Positions 7,687 to 16,980 of a stretch of DNA of 64,000 bases are shown here, in pieces. The translations under genes were made by a program, and so were the position numbers. The notes under the pieces were generated by a model. That model made no database searches, was not told where the DNA came from, and worked only from the letters and a program-made list of their open reading frames with translations. The stretch comes from CBDCFV01 sp965261795 (GTDB taxonomy: Bacteria > Chloroflexota > Dehalococcoidia > Lucifugimonadales > UBA3495), in NCBI GenBank assembly GCA_965261795.1, contig OZ253476.1:4278001-4342000 (forward strand), written 5' to 3'. How positions within the stretch are numbered: the first letter of the stretch is position 1; each line of letters starts with the position of its first letter.

Positions 7687-8931
7687 TCATCGCACACCTC
7701 CAGCGGCCACCAGGTCGTAGACGCCCAGGGAGCGGCGCTCCACGTCACCCACCGGGACCTGCACCGCCAATGCCTCTTTATGCGGATGGCCGTCGGCTTT
7801 GGGCAGGCCCTCCCACTGGCCGGGCATGGTGAAGCGCTGGCCGGCTTTCTGCGATCTCGGATGCACCGCCAGGCGCTGGTCTCCGTCCCAGATCTCCACG
7901 GTGCCCAGCCGCTGGCCCACCTGCACCGTGGCGCCTACCCACTGCCAGTGAACACCGTAGCGGGAGCCCTCCCAACTGACGAACCCGTCCCGCGCTACCA
8001 TCCGGTCCTCCCTGAGGTAGGGCGCCAGGGCGTTCCGCTCCGGCAGCTTGCCCAAGTGAGGCTGTTCCTCGGCCAGCATCTCGGCAGGGAGGCGGTGGGT
8101 AGTTCCGTGCAGTCGCTGGTTGGCCACGCCGTCGCACCACTGCAGGGTCTGCCGGTTCAGACCGGCATCATCGGTGAAGCGTACGCTGGGCCACAGGTTG
8201 CCCCGGACGTACTTCACCGCGCTCTCCACCTTGCCCTTGGTCTGGGCCCTATACGGCTGGCACAGCTTGAGATCAAAGCCCAACCGCAGGGCAAAGTCCA
8301 GCATCCGCCGGTTCCACTCGGTACGGCCCTCCTCGTCCCTGCCCAGGGTCACCACCTTGGCATTGTCATACAGGCAGCGCCTGGGCATGCCGCCCAGGTG
8401 GTCGAAGGCGTTGACGTGACACTGGATGAAGCTGGCCGTGTCCGCTCTCCGGACGAACTCCAAGTAGATGGCCCGGTACCAGCTGAGCACCATCACGAAG
8501 GCCCAGACCCGCCGCTTCCTGCCCTTTTCGTCCACGTAGCTGAAGCTCCCCCAGTCCACTTGGGCCTGCTCACCAGGCTCCGTCTCGAACCTCACCGTGG
8601 CTTGGGGTTGCCTGGAGCGCCGCCGCGGCCGCACGTACTCCGACAGGATGGTGTAACTGCCTTCGTATCCCCGGGCCCGCAATTCCCGCAGCAGCACTAC
8701 ACAATTCTCCAGCCCTTCGCTCATCCGCCAATCTATGTAATCGGCATAGGAGTCCAGCTTGGACCCTCGAAGAGACCGGGCCTTGGGCACTATCGCCTCC
8801 GGGTCCTTCAGGTAACGCAGTACCGTATTGCGAGCCAGGCCCAGGGTCCGGGCAATCTCTCGTGCCGAGTAGCCTTGCCCTTTTAACTCGTAAATCTCTT
8901 TCACTTGGCCACCTCTCAGCAATTCTTCCAA
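7687..8931 (-). CDS. istA: IstA transposase of IS21
   Basis: A 414-residue DDE transposase: N-terminal helix-turn-helix (QGYSAREIARTLGLARNTV, about residues 20-40), integrase core with Asp in QVDWGSF, second Asp in LYDNAKVV and the catalytic Glu in TKGKVESAVKYV, then a C-terminal beta domain. It ends in a 4-base overlap with istB. The gene is intact, but its helper istB is broken, so the element is probably immobile unless helped in trans. Confidence 0.93.
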   Translation of the reverse strand: MEELLRGGQVKEIYELKGQGYSAREIARTLGLARNTVLRYLKDPEAIVPKARSLRGSKLDSYADYIDWRMSEGLENCVVLLRELRARGYEGSYTILSEYVRPRRRSRQPQATVRFETEPGEQAQVDWGSFSYVDEKGRKRRVWAFVMVLSWYRAIYLEFVRRADTASFIQCHVNAFDHLGGMPRRCLYDNAKVVTLGRDEEGRTEWNRRMLDFALRLGFDLKLCQPYRAQTKGKVESAVKYVRGNLWPSVRFTDDAGLNRQTLQWCDGVANQRLHGTTHRLPAEMLAEEQPHLGKLPERNALAPYLREDRMVARDGFVSWEGSRYGVHWQWVGATVQVGQRLGTVEIWDGDQRLAVHPRSQKAGQRFTMPGQWEGLPKADGHPHKEALAVQVPVGDVERRSLGVYDLVAAGGVR

Positions 8932-9298
8932 GCACCTCCACCGAATCTTCGGCTATGATGCCTCACTGTCTGGGTGGCTCAATTCCAACCCGTAAGTAAC
9001 AGTTAGTCCCACATACAGTCCCACACTGAATTTCGTGATTTACGGTTCGGGATACACTCCTTCCGGGGTGGAGTTTGGGAACTCAGTGTCCGGGTTGCTG
9101 GCCTGTTTTAACGGCGGGGACATCCCTACAGTGGCTGGTGTCGGTGATAATTTTCAACTGCCTGCGTCGGTGGGCGAATGTCCGCGGATGCTGGTCTTCA
9201 GTTATCGGGAACCCGAAGGTGTTTATGGGTGCCTGAGACTCGCGATGGTTATGGTCTTGCCCCATCTTCTGTACCAAGCTTAGTGCGAGTTTTGCGGG

Positions 9299-9607
9299 TC
9301 AATCCGCCATTGTTGCCAGCGTGGCAAACTTCCTGGGGGACAGGTTTCCCCGTGGGCTGCGGGGCCTCCACCCATTGTAGTGTCTCCGCCAGGATTCCAC
9401 CTTCTCTGCAGCGTCCTCCAGGGACAGGAACCAGTTCTCGTTCAGGCGCTCTTGCCGGAATCGCCCGTTGAAAGCCTCGATGAAGGCGTTGTCCGTAGGC
9501 TTGCCCGGCCGGCTGAAGTCCAGCTCCACCCCGTTGAGGTAGGCCGACTGGTCCAGGCGCTTCGAGGTGAACTCCGGGCCATTGTCCAAGTCCCGTTGAT
9601 GCCACAT
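9299..9607 (-). pseudogene. IS3-family transposase (OrfB), C-terminal fragment
   Basis: The last ~100 residues of an IS3/IS407-group integrase-core transposase: LDNGPEFTSKRLDQ (second catalytic Asp) and GKPTDNAFIEAFNGRFRQE (catalytic Glu), then WRRHYNGWRPRSP. Upstream coding sequence is lost or frame-scrambled (MNLHQIEWGKANV in another frame). The 36 bases after it, about 9270-9306, recur with about 32/36 identity near 30690-30724 and look like the element's end. Confidence 0.85.
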
Positions 9608-9683
9608 TGGCTTTGCCCCACTCGATCTGGTGGAGATTCATCCACCGGTCGAAGGATTCCAAATTCTCCTCTCCTTGTCCGGA

Positions 9684-10088
9684 CTATGCCCCCAGCACTG
9701 ACAGGAACCGGGGGGCGTTGACGATCCTGGTACCTTGGTGCTCCCCGATGGGCAGGAGATGTCGGCGGTCGCCGGTTATCAGGTAATCTGCCGAGGCCGA
9801 AATCGCGCACTCCAATACACGGTTGTCAGCGTGGCCGCCCTCGATCACTTCCGCAAGCTGTGGGGGTTCAATGACGGTGGCGGCGTGCTCAAGGACTCGG
9901 ATCGCCTGAGCTGACCGTTCTTCGTCCCAACCGAACTTGCGCACCAGCACCCCGGCAACCTCCTCCAGGATAAAGAGGGACAGGTAGAACTCGAACCGTC
10001 CCCGCAGGGCCAGCTCCAACACCAATCGCTCGTTGCCGGGGAAATTCAGGGCGGAGATGATCACGTTGGTGTCCAGGACCACTCTCAT
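9684..10088 (-). CDS. PIN-domain toxin (VapC-like endoribonuclease)
   Basis: 134 residues of the PIN/COG1569 toxin group. The metal-binding acids are visible: Asp in MRVVLDTNVIISAL, Glu in SLFILEEVAGV, Asp in HADNRVLECA and Asp in YLITGDRRHL. Such toxins cleave RNA (often initiator tRNA) when released from the antitoxin. It overlaps the RHH antitoxin gene by 4 bases, a standard co-translated toxin-antitoxin layout, and sits between IS remains. Confidence 0.88.
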   Translation of the reverse strand: MRVVLDTNVIISALNFPGNERLVLELALRGRFEFYLSLFILEEVAGVLVRKFGWDEERSAQAIRVLEHAATVIEPPQLAEVIEGGHADNRVLECAISASADYLITGDRRHLLPIGEHQGTRIVNAPRFLSVLGA

Positions 10089-10342
10089 GCCTGGGACTGA
10101 CCAACCTCGGCCCGGTACTCTTCCACCAGATCAAACACGTCCTCGGGCCCGATGCCCTGCTCCCTGGCCCTCTCTTCGCCGTACTGGAGCAGTTGCCGCC
10201 ACTCGCACTCCTCGATGTAGCGATTCACCGCCTCCCGCAGGAACTCGCTCCGAGACCGCCCCTGCTGCTGCATTACTTCGTCCAAGCGTTCCGCCATTTC
10301 AGACGGTAATGAGAAGGTGATGGTCTTGGTTGTTCTCGGCAT
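10085..10342 (-). CDS. Ribbon-helix-helix antitoxin
   Basis: About 85 residues. A CopG/MetJ-type ribbon-helix-helix occupies residues 3-45 (TKTITFSLPSEMAERLDEVM, GRSRSEFLREAVNRYIEE), followed by a toxin-binding tail. I choose ATG 10342 over the in-frame GTG 10348 because AAGGTG lies 5 bases before the ATG. It is expected to neutralise the PIN toxin and to repress the shared promoter upstream. Confidence 0.88.
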   Translation of the reverse strand: MPRTTKTITFSLPSEMAERLDEVMQQQGRSRSEFLREAVNRYIEECEWRQLLQYGEERAREQGIGPEDVFDLVEEYRAEVGQSQA

Positions 10343-10484
10343 GATCACACCTTGTTATCGAGTCTTACTCAAGTATTGTTCTACCGGCGCAAGCCTGTCA
10401 ACCGTCTCCCACTCCCAATCAGGGCAATTGCGTTATAGATGGTAGAGTTGGTGAAGCATGGAAATCTGCGGATGTGAAGGAAAG

Positions 10485-10558
10485 ATGAAGGGGAAGAACG
10501 CATCCATTATGGACAGTTTTGAAGCCTTGGAGGACCCCAGGATAGAACGCTGCCGAGG
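10485..10558 (+). pseudogene. ISAs1-family transposase, N-terminal scrap
   Basis: The typical start of ISAs1 transposases, MDSFEALEDPRIER, can be read from 10509. The reading ends abruptly at about 10558, where CCAAGGTGGGATGTGCATTT begins; the same 20 bases form the left end of the small element at 27327. Confidence 0.7.
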
Positions 10559-10599
10559 CCAAGGTGGGATGTGCATTTGCCGGGCGCTGGGAATCGGGC

Positions 10600-10910
10600 C
10601 GCGAGTTTCACAGGAGTGCTTCGGCTCCGATTGCAGCACCGTCCTGCAGCGCCGATTCACCTCGCCTCGCCGGGTTGGCCAGCCCGGCGAGGAAGCTACC
10701 GGCCCTTTCCTGCCCCAATGCCTTGGTCCCCAGGCACAGGTTCCCGCCGCATCATCGGCATTGAAGCCTGGACTGTAGTCCGGCAAATTCATCAGCCGCA
10801 GCCCCCAGCCCAGGCGTCCTCAGGTACTCCCGCACCGCCTCGCCACGGTGCGCCGGGGCGTTGTCCCTGATCACGTTCAATGGACCAAGGCGCCTCTCCC
10901 CAACCTGCAT
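10600..10910 (-). pseudogene. IS630-family transposase, C-terminal fragment
   Basis: The end of a Tc1/IS630-type DDE transposase: VIRDNAPAHRGEAVREYL (second catalytic Asp region), then in a shifted frame LMNLPDYSPGFNADD (normally the catalytic Glu region, here Asp), then NRRCRTVLQS. At least one frameshift lies at about 10785-10795. The region 10660-10690 contains a 10-bp hairpin within the coding sequence. Confidence 0.75.
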
Positions 10911-11225
10911 CAGCAGGGCTTGGAGGTAGTTCCGGCTGCGCTCCCACTACTGCTTGCGGTCCAGAGCCAGCCGAAGGGCCAGGGCGAAGAAGGCATGAAA
11001 CTGCTGAAAGCCGTAGTAGACCCACTCGGAGTTCGCCGCATCCATCATCCAAACCACCCACCAACATCTGGCCAGCTAAGCTACCAGATAAGCCGTCGCT
11101 TCAGTACTGCCTGCTCCGCTTGAAATGCGCCCAGTCCAGGCAGGCTGTTCTTGACATCGACCCGGCTCTTGCCAAACCCAGGCCCCATAGCACACACTGA
11201 CGTCCACACAGTATTGGACAATGCC
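10911..11225. other. Decayed IS sequence and upstream region of SNF2 gene
   Basis: About 315 bases. The left part reads as scrambled transposase on the minus strand. The right part precedes the SNF2 helicase; no clear promoter or ribosome site stands out. Confidence 0.45.
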
Positions 11226-14200
11226 ATGCTCATCCTGCATGCCGCCCAAGTAAAGGGAAACTTTGTCCTCTGGAGCGAGGACTCAGGGCCACGCCCGAAG
11301 CTGCCCGGCCGGCAGGCGGCTGGGAAACACCCCTACTGCGCCCAGGCGCAGGTCCTGGCCGAAGCGGTCGGCCTCGAAACGGGTGACAGCAACTTCGCCA
11401 GCGCAGTCGCTTGGCTGCCCACCCTGGGCGATGCACCCGTGCCGTCCAGCCCCATGGCCGGCCCTACGCCCAAGTCGCGAGCCAAGCCGCGCATCAGGCC
11501 ATGGACCGTAACGACGCTCCATCTGACATCGGAGCAAGCCCTCCCGTTGCTGCAGACGTGCCACCAGCGGCAGGTCCTGAAACCCGGCGTCGCCATCGGA
11601 ACGGACCTGGCCTACTGGACACACGCCCTGACGCTGGCATCCGCCCTGACCTCCCGGCAACAATTCCTGCCCAGCCTGTCCGAACGGGGCGGGCAGACCG
11701 TGGCGGCATGGATTCCGGTGTTCATCGGCGAAGACGCACACCGGCTGGCCGAGCTGGCCGGACTGATGCCGGCGTCAGCCAGGGCGCTCACTGACACAGA
11801 GGCGACCGGTCCGCCGGCCATTGCGGCCCAAGCCGTCCTCCGGGAGTTCATAACAGTCCAGGTCGACCACTTGGCGCGCGCCGGTACGGAGACTGAAAAC
11901 CCGGCGCAACCACAGTTCGACTCCGCCCACGACGCTTGGCTGTCCGCCCTGGGCCAAGCCAACCCGGCGGTCCGGGGCAACCCGGCACAGCTCCAGCAAC
12001 TCCGCCGTCAGGTCGCCGAATGGCAGAGGCCTCTGGCCATAGCCGCCAATTCTCCATACCGGCTATGCCTCAGGCTGGAGGAGCCTCCGGAATCCAGCCC
12101 GAACGACGAGGCGCCGGCCATCCGGCAGGATGACTGGTACCTGCGCTACCTGATCCAGCCCCACGACGACCAGAGCCTCCTGCTCCCCGCCGAGGCAGTC
12201 TGGAAAAATCGAGTCAATGGACCCCACCCGGACTTCAACCCCGCCGAGTTTCTGTTGAGTTCCCTGGCCCACGCCGGTTCGGTGTGTCCACCCATCACCG
12301 ACAGCCTGAAACGCAGGCAACCTGCCGGGTACCGGTTGAATACCGAGGAGGCCTACAAGTTCCTGGAAAGCCAGGCCGCCGCGCTGCTACAAGCCGGCTT
12401 CGGGGTGCTGCTGCCCGCTTGGTGGACCCGGCAGGGAACCAGGACCAGGCCCGGCATCCGGGCCAGCGCCAAGGCCCAGGCGATGCAGGGCGGCTCCGGC
12501 ATGACCATGACCTCCCTGATCGACCTCGATGTCGAGCTGGCCTTGGGCGACGCCCCCATATCGGTGCAGGAACTGGAGGAACTGGCCGACCTGAAGGTGC
12601 CTTTGGTGCGGTTCCGGGGCCAGTGGGTGGAGATCAACGCCGACGACATCCGGGCTGCCGCCGATTTCTGGCGCAACCGCCAGCAGGTCAGCCTGCGGGA
12701 AGTCGTGCAGATCGGGCTGGGCGCCGACCAGCGGGCCCAGGACGACAACGTCTCCCTGGTGGCCGACGACTGGCTCCGTGATCTCTTGGAGCAACTGCAG
12801 CAGAAGGGCCGGATTGAGCAGATGGACGCCCCCGAGGACTTCATCGGCCAGCTACGGCCCTACCAGCAGCTGGGCTACTCGTGGCTGGCCTTCCTCAGGA
12901 ACTGGGGGCTGGGAGCCTGCCTGGCCGACGACATGGGCCTGGGCAAGACCGTCCAGACCCTGGCCGCTCTGCAGCTGGACCGCCAGCAGGGCAACGACCG
13001 GACCAACCTGCTGGTCTGCCCAACATCCGTGATCAACAACTGGCAGCGTGAGGCCGCCAAGTTCACCCCGGACCTGCCCGTGCTGCTTCATCACGGCCCG
13101 AACCGCCAGGGCGGGGCAGCCTTCCGGAGGCAGGCCGACGGCCACCATCTGGTCATCACCAGCTACGGTACAATGAACCGGGACCGGGAACTGCTCGGCT
13201 CCGTCCTCTGGCGGGCTGTCATCTTGGATGAGGCCCAGAACATCAAAAATCCGGCGTCCCAGCAGGCCCGGACCGCCCAAGGACTCCCGGCCAATTACCG
13301 GATAGCCCTTACCGGCACGCCGGTGGAGAACCATGTCGGCGACCTCTGGTCCATCATGCAGTTCCTTAACCCCGGCCTCCTGGGTTCCCAAGCCGAGTTC
13401 AAGCGCAACTACTTCCAACCCATCCAGACCGACCGGGACGGAGCGGCGGCGGCTCGCCTCCAGAAAGCCACCGGCCCCTTCATCCTGCGCCGTCTCAAGA
13501 CGGACCGGTCCATCATCGACGACCTGCCCGACAAGAGCGAGACCAAGCAGTACTGCAACCTTACCAGGGAGCAGGCAACGCTCTACCAAGCCGTGTTGCG
13601 TGAGGCGGAGACCCGGCTGGAATCCGCGGAGGGCATGAAACGCCGGGGTTCCATACTGGACACCCTGACCAAGCTCAAGCAGGCCTGCAACCACCCCCGC
13701 CAACTGCTGGGCGACAACTCCGCCATCACCGGACGTTCAGGCAAGCTGGCCCGCCTGCAGGAAATCCTGGATGAGGTATTGCCCGCCGGCGACCGGATGC
13801 TGCTGTTCAGCCAGTTCGCCGAGATGGGAGCCATCCTGCAACAGCACGTGCAGGAGACCTACGGCCTGGAAACGCCCTTCCTCCACGGCGGCGTCACCCG
13901 GAAACAGCGGGACCTGATGGTGCAACGCTTCCAGAACGACCCCGACGGCCCGCAGGTCTTCGTCCTGTCCCTCAAGGCCGGCGGCTCCGGCCTCAACCTG
14001 CCCCGGGCCAACCACGTGATCCACTACGACCGGTGGTGGAACCATGCCGTAGAGAACCAGGCCACCGACCGGGCCTTCCGCATCGGTCAGACCAAGGACG
14101 TCCACGTCCACAAGCTGATCTGCGCCGGCACCCTGGAAGACCGCATCGACCTCATGATCGAAATCAAGCAGGAGACCGCCGACCAAGTGGTGGGAACCAC

Positions 14201-14279
14201 CTCGGAACGGTGGCTCACCGAGCTGTCCAACGCCGAACTCCGGGAGGTGCTGGCCCTCAGCGCGAACCCGGTGGACTGA
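11226..14279 (+). CDS. SNF2-family DEAD/DEAH helicase
   Basis: About 1,017 residues. The N-terminal half is the bacterial SNF2-associated region (ILHAAQVKGNFVLWSE at the start, typical of this family). The C-terminal half has the two RecA lobes: Walker A DDMGLGKTVQT at about residue 568, DEAQ box ILDEAQNIKN at about 667, GTPVENHVGDLWS, and motif VI ATDRAFRIGQ near 945. Family members translocate on duplex DNA; the cellular role is unknown. The frame is open from an ATG at 11151, but I prefer ATG 11226, where family-like sequence begins. The SWIM-domain gene follows after 53 bases, a recurrent bacterial pairing that suggests they act together. Confidence 0.92.
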   Translation: MLILHAAQVKGNFVLWSEDSGPRPKLPGRQAAGKHPYCAQAQVLAEAVGLETGDSNFASAVAWLPTLGDAPVPSSPMAGPTPKSRAKPRIRPWTVTTLHLTSEQALPLLQTCHQRQVLKPGVAIGTDLAYWTHALTLASALTSRQQFLPSLSERGGQTVAAWIPVFIGEDAHRLAELAGLMPASARALTDTEATGPPAIAAQAVLREFITVQVDHLARAGTETENPAQPQFDSAHDAWLSALGQANPAVRGNPAQLQQLRRQVAEWQRPLAIAANSPYRLCLRLEEPPESSPNDEAPAIRQDDWYLRYLIQPHDDQSLLLPAEAVWKNRVNGPHPDFNPAEFLLSSLAHAGSVCPPITDSLKRRQPAGYRLNTEEAYKFLESQAAALLQAGFGVLLPAWWTRQGTRTRPGIRASAKAQAMQGGSGMTMTSLIDLDVELALGDAPISVQELEELADLKVPLVRFRGQWVEINADDIRAAADFWRNRQQVSLREVVQIGLGADQRAQDDNVSLVADDWLRDLLEQLQQKGRIEQMDAPEDFIGQLRPYQQLGYSWLAFLRNWGLGACLADDMGLGKTVQTLAALQLDRQQGNDRTNLLVCPTSVINNWQREAAKFTPDLPVLLHHGPNRQGGAAFRRQADGHHLVITSYGTMNRDRELLGSVLWRAVILDEAQNIKNPASQQARTAQGLPANYRIALTGTPVENHVGDLWSIMQFLNPGLLGSQAEFKRNYFQPIQTDRDGAAAARLQKATGPFILRRLKTDRSIIDDLPDKSETKQYCNLTREQATLYQAVLREAETRLESAEGMKRRGSILDTLTKLKQACNHPRQLLGDNSAITGRSGKLARLQEILDEVLPAGDRMLLFSQFAEMGAILQQHVQETYGLETPFLHGGVTRKQRDLMVQRFQNDPDGPQVFVLSLKAGGSGLNLPRANHVIHYDRWWNHAVENQATDRAFRIGQTKDVHVHKLICAGTLEDRIDLMIEIKQETADQVVGTTSERWLTELSNAELREVLALSANPVD

Positions 14280-14332
14280 CCCGGCGGACTCATGGAAGAC
14301 AGCCCAAGCTCCTCCCCGACGCAGGAACGACG

Positions 14333-15205
14333 ATGAGTTACAACGACTATGTATACACCAAGCCAATTGAAGTCAGAGGCGGAATCAGGGCCGGGTCGAA
14401 ACGCGGCGCCTTCGGCTCCAACTGGTGGGCCAAGCGGTGGATCCAGACCCTAGAAGAGTTCCGAATCGGAAGCCGCCTCGACCGTGGCCGCTCCTACGCC
14501 CGCCGGGGACAGGTCATATCCGTCGATGTTCAGCCGGGCGGCATAACCGCCAAGGTGCAGGGATCCCGCAAGCGGCCATACGACGTGAGCATCGAGGTCC
14601 GGACCATCAGTCCGCCGGACTGGGAACGCCTCCAAGCGGCCATGGCTGAACAGCCCATTATCGCAGCGAGCCTTCTGTCGGGTCGTATGCCGGACAACAT
14701 CGAGGAGTGCTTCCGGGCCGTCGGCCTGTCCATGTTCCCCGACCGGCAGGACGACCTGGACACGGACTGCTCGTGTCCCGACTCGTCCAATCCATGCAAG
14801 CACGTAGCCGCCGTGTATCTGCTGCTGGGCGAGGAGTTCGACCGGGACCCCTTCCTGATCTTCCGGATGCGGGGCATGGACCGGGACGACCTGTTGGGCC
14901 CGGAGTTCAGCCGCTCTGCCCAGACCCTGGAGGGACCCACACTGCCTGCGGAGCCCCTGCCGCCGGAACCCGGGGAATTCTGGTCCAACCCACTGACGCC
15001 GCTGCGGGAAAAGGACCATGCCGGCCCGGCGATCATACCAGAACTGGCTGCCGCCCTGCCCCAGCAGCTTGGCCGGTTCCCGCTCTGGCAGGGCAACCGG
15101 GAATTCGTCCCGGCTATGCAGGACATCTACCGCGCCGCCTCGCGACGGTCCGGCGACTTCCACATGGGGCCGGCGGAACCGCCCGGCAACGCAACAACAG
15201 AGTGA
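14333..15205 (+). CDS. SWIM zinc-finger protein, SNF2 partner
   Basis: 290 residues. The SWIM motif CxCxnCxH is clear at about residues 146-158 (CSCPDSSNPCKHVAAVYLL). The N-terminus SNWWAKRWIQTLEEF ... YARRGQVISVDV is the usual start of this family, so I place the start at ATG 14333. The frame is open further upstream, but that part lies inside the helicase gene. SWIM fingers bind DNA or protein, and this family is found next to SNF2 helicases, as here. The C-terminal third is acidic and proline-rich and looks poorly conserved. Confidence 0.88.
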   Translation: MSYNDYVYTKPIEVRGGIRAGSKRGAFGSNWWAKRWIQTLEEFRIGSRLDRGRSYARRGQVISVDVQPGGITAKVQGSRKRPYDVSIEVRTISPPDWERLQAAMAEQPIIAASLLSGRMPDNIEECFRAVGLSMFPDRQDDLDTDCSCPDSSNPCKHVAAVYLLLGEEFDRDPFLIFRMRGMDRDDLLGPEFSRSAQTLEGPTLPAEPLPPEPGEFWSNPLTPLREKDHAGPAIIPELAAALPQQLGRFPLWQGNREFVPAMQDIYRAASRRSGDFHMGPAEPPGNATTE

Positions 15206-15983
15206 GAGGCGGAACAGGCACGGGCCACAACAGCGGCTCCTGTCCGCTAGTACTTCAACGGCGGGTTAACTGGCGAGGTAATTCCTGCGAGGAAATTGAA
15301 CCTGTCACAGCGCCGCTGCGATCTTTCCACGATTGCTGATTCGTAGCTGGACAAGAACCGCCAGCCATCTTATTCAGCGATCCGTCGTTCTAAATACTAG
15401 AAGTCTGGCCTGAAAGCCATTGGCTGGGTTTCGCGTTACGCTAATCAGACGTATCCAGTCTTATACGACATGGTAGTGTATGCAATACGTTTCAAGAACC
15501 CACTGTTCAATCGACGTTATGAAAACGACGGCTTGGGGAGAATAGGGGTTCCCGGCCACATTTCTAGGCATTGCTGCCGACCGGGATTACTAACTGTACG
15601 GGCCGAGTGGCCCATCGGTGCCAGGATGTCCAGGTCGGTCAAAGCGTGGGAATGAACAGGACATTATCTGAAACGCTGCTCTTGGATAAGACGTTGTAGC
15701 CACTCCTGACCTTTTAGCCCTTCACCTAAGCTCAAGAAGCCGTGGCGGCCCAAGCCACCCTCCGGAGTGGAATCTACTTCGGTGATTTTGTGGCCTCGGG
15801 CGACGGGATGTGCCCATCGATTCACCCAGTTCAGACCGCTCCCCGGATGGATTTGCGAGCTTGATAGAAAGTTTGCGCGCATTCGTGAGTGATAGTACTA
15901 TGGCTTTTGCTGATAATGATGGGTTCCAGTCAGCTGAGTATGGAGAATCCCAGCGAAAGGCCCAGTACAAGGAGGCGAAGCCC
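15206..15983. other. Long intergenic region with a possible gene scrap
   Basis: About 780 bases without a supported gene. On the minus strand at 15664-15882 a ~70-residue frame reads like a protein C-terminus (NWVNRWAHPVARGHKITE), but I cannot name it and it has no ribosome site. Confidence 0.45.
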
Positions 15984-16898
15984 ATGCTTTCACACAACTA
16001 CACGTACCAAGAGTGTCTGGACGTCTCGAAGAGGGTCTCGTGGGTGGAAGACGATGTCTTGGCCAACAAGAATTTCGACTTCTCGAAACGCTTTCTTCCC
16101 AATAGGTTGACCGGTGTAGACGAGATCGGATGTTTGAACGACAACGAGAAGCTTCAGCTGAATCAGATTATGGGTAACGGCTATTGCCACATCTTCGCGT
16201 TCGTGGAGGAGTTTATCATCCCCACCGTCACGGAAGAGGCTATGAAGGATGTCTATGGGGATGAAGTCAGGGCCCGCTCGTTGTTGCGGTTTGCTGAGGA
16301 AGAGCTCAAGCATCAGGAGCTGTTTCGGAGATCGGTTGAACTCTTCGGCCGGGGTTTCGGCAGTGAGTGCGGCTTAATCCCTGGCCGGGAAGAGGTGGCG
16401 AAAGTAGTTCGGAGCAAGTCGAAGCTGGCCGTCATGGTCTTGACCGCGATTATCGAATGGTTCACCCAGCTCCACTACATAGAGCATGTGCGCGACGGCT
16501 CGGACCTCGATGGGCTGTTCCGGGATCTCTTGAGGTTTCATTGGATGGAAGAGGCGCAGCACGCCAAGCTGGACACCTTGCTAATCGGCGAAGTAGCCGA
16601 GCACTTGACCCTTGAAGAGCGGGAGACAGCAATCGATGAGGTTCTGGAGCTTGGTGGGGCGATCGACGGGCTCCTGGCACAGCAGATTGAGCTGAACATA
16701 GAAGCTCTTGAGGAGGCGACAGGACGAACGTTCACGTCTGCCGAGAAGGAGGAGATCACGACGAAGACGCAGCGGGCGTGGCGGTGGACCTTCCTCGTAT
16801 CTGGATTGGAGCACCCGAACATCGTCAAAGCGATCGGTGAACTGACTACATTAGGGCCAGGGAAAATAGAGGGCGTCGCCGCAGCGCTTTCAGCGTAG
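15984..16898 (+). CDS. Ferritin-like diiron protein (AurF/PABA-oxygenase-like)
   Basis: 304 residues, mostly helical, with repeated metal-ligand motifs: FVEEFIIP (about 72-79), EEELKHQELFRR (ExxH, about 104), EWFTQLHYIEH (about 156) and MEEAQHAKLD (ExxH, about 190). This matches the diiron oxygenase/ferritin-like superfamily; the substrate cannot be inferred. The start is fixed by a very strong ribosome site, AAGGAGG (15969-15975), 8 bases before ATG 15984; the upstream in-frame region lacks one. An IS630 element begins 3 bases after the stop codon, so any downstream operon partner has been cut off. Confidence 0.82.
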   Translation: MLSHNYTYQECLDVSKRVSWVEDDVLANKNFDFSKRFLPNRLTGVDEIGCLNDNEKLQLNQIMGNGYCHIFAFVEEFIIPTVTEEAMKDVYGDEVRARSLLRFAEEELKHQELFRRSVELFGRGFGSECGLIPGREEVAKVVRSKSKLAVMVLTAIIEWFTQLHYIEHVRDGSDLDGLFRDLLRFHWMEEAQHAKLDTLLIGEVAEHLTLEERETAIDEVLELGGAIDGLLAQQIELNIEALEEATGRTFTSAEKEEITTKTQRAWRWTFLVSGLEHPNIVKAIGELTTLGPGKIEGVAAALSA

Positions 16899-16980
16899 CA
16901 CTAGTAGTGAGTCAACTTTGATGTTGAAAGTCATACAGGAAAGTGGCTGATAGTCGTATACTGCTGGGGAGGACGTGGTG

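Larger units (their letters stand above)
6741..7690 (-). pseudogene. istB: IstB helper ATPase of IS21, repeat-expanded and frameshifted
   Basis: The DnaA-like AAA+ helper of IS21 transposition, in two frames. N-terminus 7690-7325 (MTMIALEQARQHLEALGLKQ ... HLPFLRTLEQFDFDF). C-terminus 7292-6741 with Walker A GPPGVGKTHL and Walker B VLIADEFG. Two lesions are visible: a 17-bp unit repeated seven times at 7414-7532 adds exactly 34 in-frame residues after LEVSARRERY, and a 26-base GC-rich palindrome at 7296-7321 shifts the frame in the conserved IDERQ-KELANLAF block. Confidence 0.88.
6666..8995 (-). mobile_element. IS21-family element (istA intact, istB broken)
   Basis: A perfect 21-base inverted repeat (6666-6686 and 8975-8995, beginning TTACGGGTTGGAATTGAG) flanks istA and istB; IS21 elements carry such subterminal repeats. 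The true tips probably lie some 30 bases further out on each side (TG-rich starts near 6632 and 9020). Gene order istA-istB with a 4-base overlap is typical. Confidence 0.8.

Noticed and set aside
10660..10692. Fifth copy of the micro-palindrome
   Set aside because: The hairpin here is native IS630 coding sequence in a continuous reading and its sequence differs from the micro-palindrome core.
12852..13703. 283-residue open frame opposite the SNF2 gene
   Set aside because: It mirrors a strongly conserved helicase region in GC-rich DNA; no ribosome site and no recognisable protein.
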